Assembly: GCF_901875575.1 (NCBI RefSeq)
Contig: NZ_CABFMF010000079.1
Span: 4,127-68,126 of the forward strand
From: an uncultured Streptococcus sp.
Lineage (GTDB): Bacteria; Bacillota; Bacilli; Lactobacillales; Streptococcaceae
Direction of reading: 5' to 3'
Length of the DNA stretch: 64,000 nt
In this document: positions 60,842 through 64,000 of the stretch, piece after piece
Layout of the letters: each line of letters begins with the position of its first letter
How positions within the stretch are numbered: position 1 is the stretch's first letter
Made by a program: the position numbers and the translations under genes
Notes under the pieces: generated by a model
Databases searched by the model: none
Told to the model about the DNA's origin: nothing
Seen by the model: only the letters and a program-made list of their open reading frames with translations

Positions 60842-63805
60842 TTAGTTTTTACGTTTGGCAAATGGAAGGGCACCGAGTACTAATCCAAGGAATCCTACTG
60901 ATGCCAATGCAGCATTTTCTTTAGTACCAGTATTTGGAAGTCCTTTTTTAACTTCTGTTTTTGTAGCTGGTGCTTGGTAAGTCTGATCTTGCTTAGTTCC
61001 TGCCGTTGTTAGTTTATACTCTGGAACATTATTTACAGCTGGTGTACCTGTTTCTCCATATGCTGGAACATTATTCACTACAGCGTCTTCACCATTTGTA
61101 GATAGAGGTCCTGTATATTCTGGAACTTCTGTTACATTATTTAACCATGCAGCTCGGAATTCTTTTAATTCTTTTTTAGTGTCATCTAGAGCTTTTTGAA
61201 GACCTTCTTTAAAGTAATCTTCAGCACCGTTATTTTCGGCATCTTTAAGATCAGATTCAAGCTTAGCGATTTCATTTTCTAAACGTTTGATTTCATCTTT
61301 AGGACCTTTAGCTTTTTCTACTGGTGCTTCAGTTTTTGGTGGTTTTGGAGCTTCACCTTCTGGTTTATTAGGTTCAGTTGGAGGTGTTGTATCATTTACT
61401 CCACCGTTGAATTCAGGATCAGTAGGTTGAGTAGGTGCATTATCATCGTTAACAGCACCAGTAAATTCAGGAACGTCGTTAACCGCAGCTTCCACAGCAT
61501 TAACACCACCATTGAAATCAGAGCCATTATCCCCAGCAGGAGAGTCACTCGGATTCACACCACCGTTGAATTCAGGAGCGTTAGGAGCACTTGGAACTTC
61601 GTCAGGTTGTTTAGCATCATCAGAAGGTGCATCACTAGGATTTACACCACCACTGAAGTCTTTAGGTTCTTCACCTTTAGGAACTTCTTTTAAGTTTTCG
61701 ATATAACCTAAAGTTGCGTTGTAATCGTCAGTTAGTGTATCAATTGCATCTTTACGCGCTTGTAATGATTCGTTAACTTCGTCAAATTTAGCTTGAGCTT
61801 CATCAACAGAAGCTTTAGCAGAAGCGACAGAACCTTCTAGTTTAGTTACAGCTTCTTGCAATCCATCTTGGATAGCTTGATCCGCATTGTTTTTCTTAGC
61901 AGTTTCAAGAGCAGTTTTAGCTTTTTCTAACGTTTCTTTTTGTTTTTCTAATGTAGCATTTTTCTCTTCTACTACCTTAGCTTTTTCAGTAGCATCTGCT
62001 TTATCTTTATCAGCTTCTTTCGTTAATTTTTCAATTTTTTCAGCTAAATCATCAGCAATGTCTGTAAGTTTTTCAACAATTGGTTTAGAAGCTTCTTTTT
62101 TAGCTGCTTCTTCAATTTTTTTAGTTTCGTCAGCAGTTAATTCTTTAGTTTTATAAGCTTCAGGAGCTTTATCTTTTGTGTTGGCATCGTTGAGGAATTC
62201 ATCTATAGCTTGAGTAGCTGTAAGAACCCCATCTTCAATCGCTTTTAATAAGGCTTCTTTACCGACTTCAGCTTTTGCTTCTTCGATAGCTTCCGCTTTA
62301 TCTTCAGGCTTGATGCTATCATCCTTGTTGACTTTATCTTCAGCCTTTTTTTCAAGATCCTCTAAAGCACCTTTCAAAGCTTCTAAGTTATCTGCTTCTT
62401 CTTTTTTAGCGTCTTCTTCTTTTTTAACTTCTTCTTCAACTTTAGCTTTCGCTTTAGCTGCTTCTTCTTTAGCCTTAGCTAATTCAGCTTCTGCGTCAGC
62501 TTTAGCTTTGTCTGCTTCTTCTTTTGCTTTTTCTGCAACTTTTACATCTTCAGCTTCTTTTTTAGCTTTAGCTGTAGCTTCTTCTACTTTTTTAGCTTCT
62601 TCAGCTACTTTCTTCTCTAATTCAGCAACTTTAGCATCAGCCTCTGCTTTAGCTTTAGCAGCTTTTTCAGCTTCGGTTGGTTCAGCTTCTTCCTCTGGAG
62701 TTTCTTCAGCTGGTTTAGCTGGTTCTGCAGCTTCTTTTGCTTCTGCTTTTTTTACTTCTTCAAGAAGATTATCACGTTTTTCAGTTAAATCTTGAATTTC
62801 AGCTGTAGCATCTTGAACTTTTTCATCAGCTTCGTCAAATTCAGATTTGGCAGTATCACGTTCTTTTTCAATCGCAGTTACAGCTTTTTCTAATGGTGCT
62901 GTGATATCTTCAGCAAATCCGTTTTCTTTAGCGGATTTAAGAGCTTCTTTTGCTTCTTTTAAAGTATCTTCCTGTTTTTTTAGTGTTTCAGCTTTCTTTT
63001 CAGCATCTGCTTTATCTTTATCAGCTTCTTTAGTTAATTTTTCAATTGTTTCAGTTAAATCATCAGCTTTGTCTTGCAATTTTTCTGATTCAGGACGAGC
63101 AGCATCCGCTGCTTCACCTTCTTCAATTCCCGCTTGCACCTCTTCAGGAAGCTTGTCCTTAGATACAGAGGTTTCTGTTTTAATTGTTGGATTAGTATCT
63201 TGTGCTTTTTCAGCATCATCTGCTAACTCAGCAAGAATATCAGAAGCAGTTAATTCACCAGACTCAACAGCCTTTAATAATTCTTCTTTTGCTTTTTTAT
63301 CAAGCAATTCGTTATCAGGCATTTGTTTTAAAGCTTCAGTTAAAGCTTCTTTAGCTTCAGCTTCTTCTTTTGCGGCTGCTTCTTCTTTTGCGGCTGCTTC
63401 TTTTGCTTTAGCGTCAGCTTCAGCTGCTTTAGCTTTAGCATCAGCTAATTCGTCATCAGCAGTCTTTTTAGCTTTTTCAGCTTCGACTTTTGCAGTTTCA
63501 GCGTCAGCAGCTTCTTTTTTCTCTGTTTCAAGTTTAGCAGCTACATCAGTTGCTGTAGTAGTTGTTGTATCTACTTTTTCTTGCGCTGCATCAACTTTAG
63601 CATTAGCTTCTTTTTCAGCTTCTTTAGCTTTTTCTACTTCAGTTTTTGGAGTTTCAGCCGCAGGTTTAGGCTTAGTTTCTCCAGTAGGTTGAGTAGCTGT
63701 TGGTTTATCATCAGCTTTCACGACTGACGGTTGAGAGGCAACAAAAGCCGCTCCCAAAACAGCCACACTAGCCAAACTAGTTAAAATCATTTTCTTTTTA
63801 TTCAT
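60842..63805 (-). CDS. PspA-like coiled-coil surface protein with LPXTG anchor
   Basis: 987 residues. The signal MNKKKMILTSLASVAVLGAA is that of pneumococcal PspA, with cleavage after VVKA. A Lys/Glu/Ala-rich coiled coil follows to about residue 700. It contains two related modules of roughly 200 residues, each with a LLKA-E-G-LTA-like start, the stretch EKLTKEADKDKADA, and an end before a new coil. A Pro-rich segment (about 720-840) repeats PEFNGGVN, DFNGGVN and PEFTGAVN, as in other streptococcal surface proteins. The C-terminus has VPEYTGPL, VNNVPAYG and VNNVPEYK, then the sortase signal LPNTG, a membrane helix and a basic tail. PspA itself binds choline instead, so this is a wall-anchored variant. 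The ligand is unknown. Confidence 0.88.
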   Translation of the reverse strand: MNKKKMILTSLASVAVLGAAFVASQPSVVKADDKPTATQPTGETKPKPAAETPKTEVEKAKEAEKEANAKVDAAQEKVDTTTTTATDVAAKLETEKKEAADAETAKVEAEKAKKTADDELADAKAKAAEADAKAKEAAAKEEAAAKEEAEAKEALTEALKQMPDNELLDKKAKEELLKAVESGELTASDILAELADDAEKAQDTNPTIKTETSVSKDKLPEEVQAGIEEGEAADAARPESEKLQDKADDLTETIEKLTKEADKDKADAEKKAETLKKQEDTLKEAKEALKSAKENGFAEDITAPLEKAVTAIEKERDTAKSEFDEADEKVQDATAEIQDLTEKRDNLLEEVKKAEAKEAAEPAKPAEETPEEEAEPTEAEKAAKAKAEADAKVAELEKKVAEEAKKVEEATAKAKKEAEDVKVAEKAKEEADKAKADAEAELAKAKEEAAKAKAKVEEEVKKEEDAKKEEADNLEALKGALEDLEKKAEDKVNKDDSIKPEDKAEAIEEAKAEVGKEALLKAIEDGVLTATQAIDEFLNDANTKDKAPEAYKTKELTADETKKIEEAAKKEASKPIVEKLTDIADDLAEKIEKLTKEADKDKADATEKAKVVEEKNATLEKQKETLEKAKTALETAKKNNADQAIQDGLQEAVTKLEGSVASAKASVDEAQAKFDEVNESLQARKDAIDTLTDDYNATLGYIENLKEVPKGEEPKDFSGGVNPSDAPSDDAKQPDEVPSAPNAPEFNGGVNPSDSPAGDNGSDFNGGVNAVEAAVNDVPEFTGAVNDDNAPTQPTDPEFNGGVNDTTPPTEPNKPEGEAPKPPKTEAPVEKAKGPKDEIKRLENEIAKLESDLKDAENNGAEDYFKEGLQKALDDTKKELKEFRAAWLNNVTEVPEYTGPLSTNGEDAVVNNVPAYGETGTPAVNNVPEYKLTTAGTKQDQTYQAPATKTEVKKGLPNTGTKENAALASVGFLGLVLGALPFAKRKN

Positions 63806-63841
63806 CCTTTAGACTCCTTTTTGAGCATTACATTTAACTAC

Positions 63842-63870
63842 ATTGTAACTCTTTTTTAAAATATAATCAA
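63842..63870 (-). promoter_or_regulatory. Promoter of the PspA-like gene
   Basis: TTGATT (63865-63870) and TACAAT (63842-63847) are 17 bases apart on the minus strand, about 37 bases before the start codon. The remaining DNA to the window end holds nothing I can support. Confidence 0.7.
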
Positions 63871-64000
63871 GTAATATGTTAACGTTTTTATGAATACTGT
63901 GTTTATATATCTAGAAAACTAAAGAGCCTGAGACAAAATAGTTCTCGACCACAAAAAAGCTAGAGCTTTCCAAATGTGGAACTCTAACTTTTTAATTTTG

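Noticed and set aside
62310..63692. Long plus-strand Ser/Ala-rich frames opposite the PspA-like gene
   Set aside because: They mirror the Lys/Glu/Ala-rich repeats of the minus-strand gene, have no ribosome sites, and the minus-strand gene has signal, anchor, promoter and terminator.

Overview
The window is chromosomal DNA of a mitis-group Streptococcus (S. pneumoniae, S. mitis or a close relative). Supporting this are the low G+C content, the single-chain 1241-aa FGAM synthase, the lactate-era glycerol set glpK-glpO-glpF with a hydrogen-peroxide-forming GlpO, the dltXABCD operon, a PspA-type signal peptide on an LPXTG protein, a YSIRK signal peptide, and gene order that matches pneumococcal blocks I know from memory (purB...polA; dlt; glp-hslO-dus; clpC-ctsR-thi). 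Nearly all genes lie on the minus strand. The exceptions are yeiH-like, hslO, dus, an isochorismatase-like gene, a dus fragment and a small membrane protein.

Layout. 1-1102: 5' part of a secreted V8/trypsin-like serine peptidase that runs off the edge. 1.8-3.4 kb: a decayed IS1182-family transposase. 3.4-19.9 kb: the complete purine pathway, transcribed right to left as purC-purL-purF-purM-purN-(57-aa membrane protein)-purH, then a terminator and a PurBox promoter, then purD-purE-purK-DUF262-HEPN-purB. The DUF262/HEPN pair is an AT-rich accessory module translationally coupled to purK. 20.2-28 kb: acpP2-plsX-recO-aromatic aminotransferase, yeiH-like, a CoA-binding protein and polA. 28.2-38.6 kb: thiolase, dltXABCD (teichoic acid D-alanylation) and glpKOF (glycerol use). 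38.7-42.2 kb: Mga-like regulator, hslO and dus.

42.2-50.4 kb is a probable genomic island. It is bounded by the full dus gene and a 276-bp diverged copy of the dus 3' end. It carries an isochorismatase-like gene and an operon of an unrecognised protein (possibly AvrD-like, interrupted by a 105-bp repeat), a P-loop kinase-like ATPase and an FtsX-type ABC transporter. A NarL/LuxR-type two-component system (586-aa membrane histidine kinase plus response regulator) precedes that operon. I infer a small-molecule or peptide sensing and transport system; nothing in the sequence proves it.

50.5-60.6 kb: DUF6287 lipoprotein, DUF3272 membrane protein, an NAD salvage operon (nadR-pnuC-NrtR-like Nudix regulator), clpC-ctsR with a CtsR operator, and a thiamine-precursor ABC operon behind a TPP riboswitch with its own terminator. 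60.8-63.8 kb: a 987-aa PspA-like coiled-coil protein with an LPXTG anchor. No rRNA, tRNA, CRISPR array or replication origin was seen.

Main points for follow-up: the DUF262-HEPN pair inside the purine operon, the island at dus, the repeat that rewrites the N-terminus of the AvrD-like gene, a diverged second purC 3' end, and covarying hairpin elements between purD and purE.
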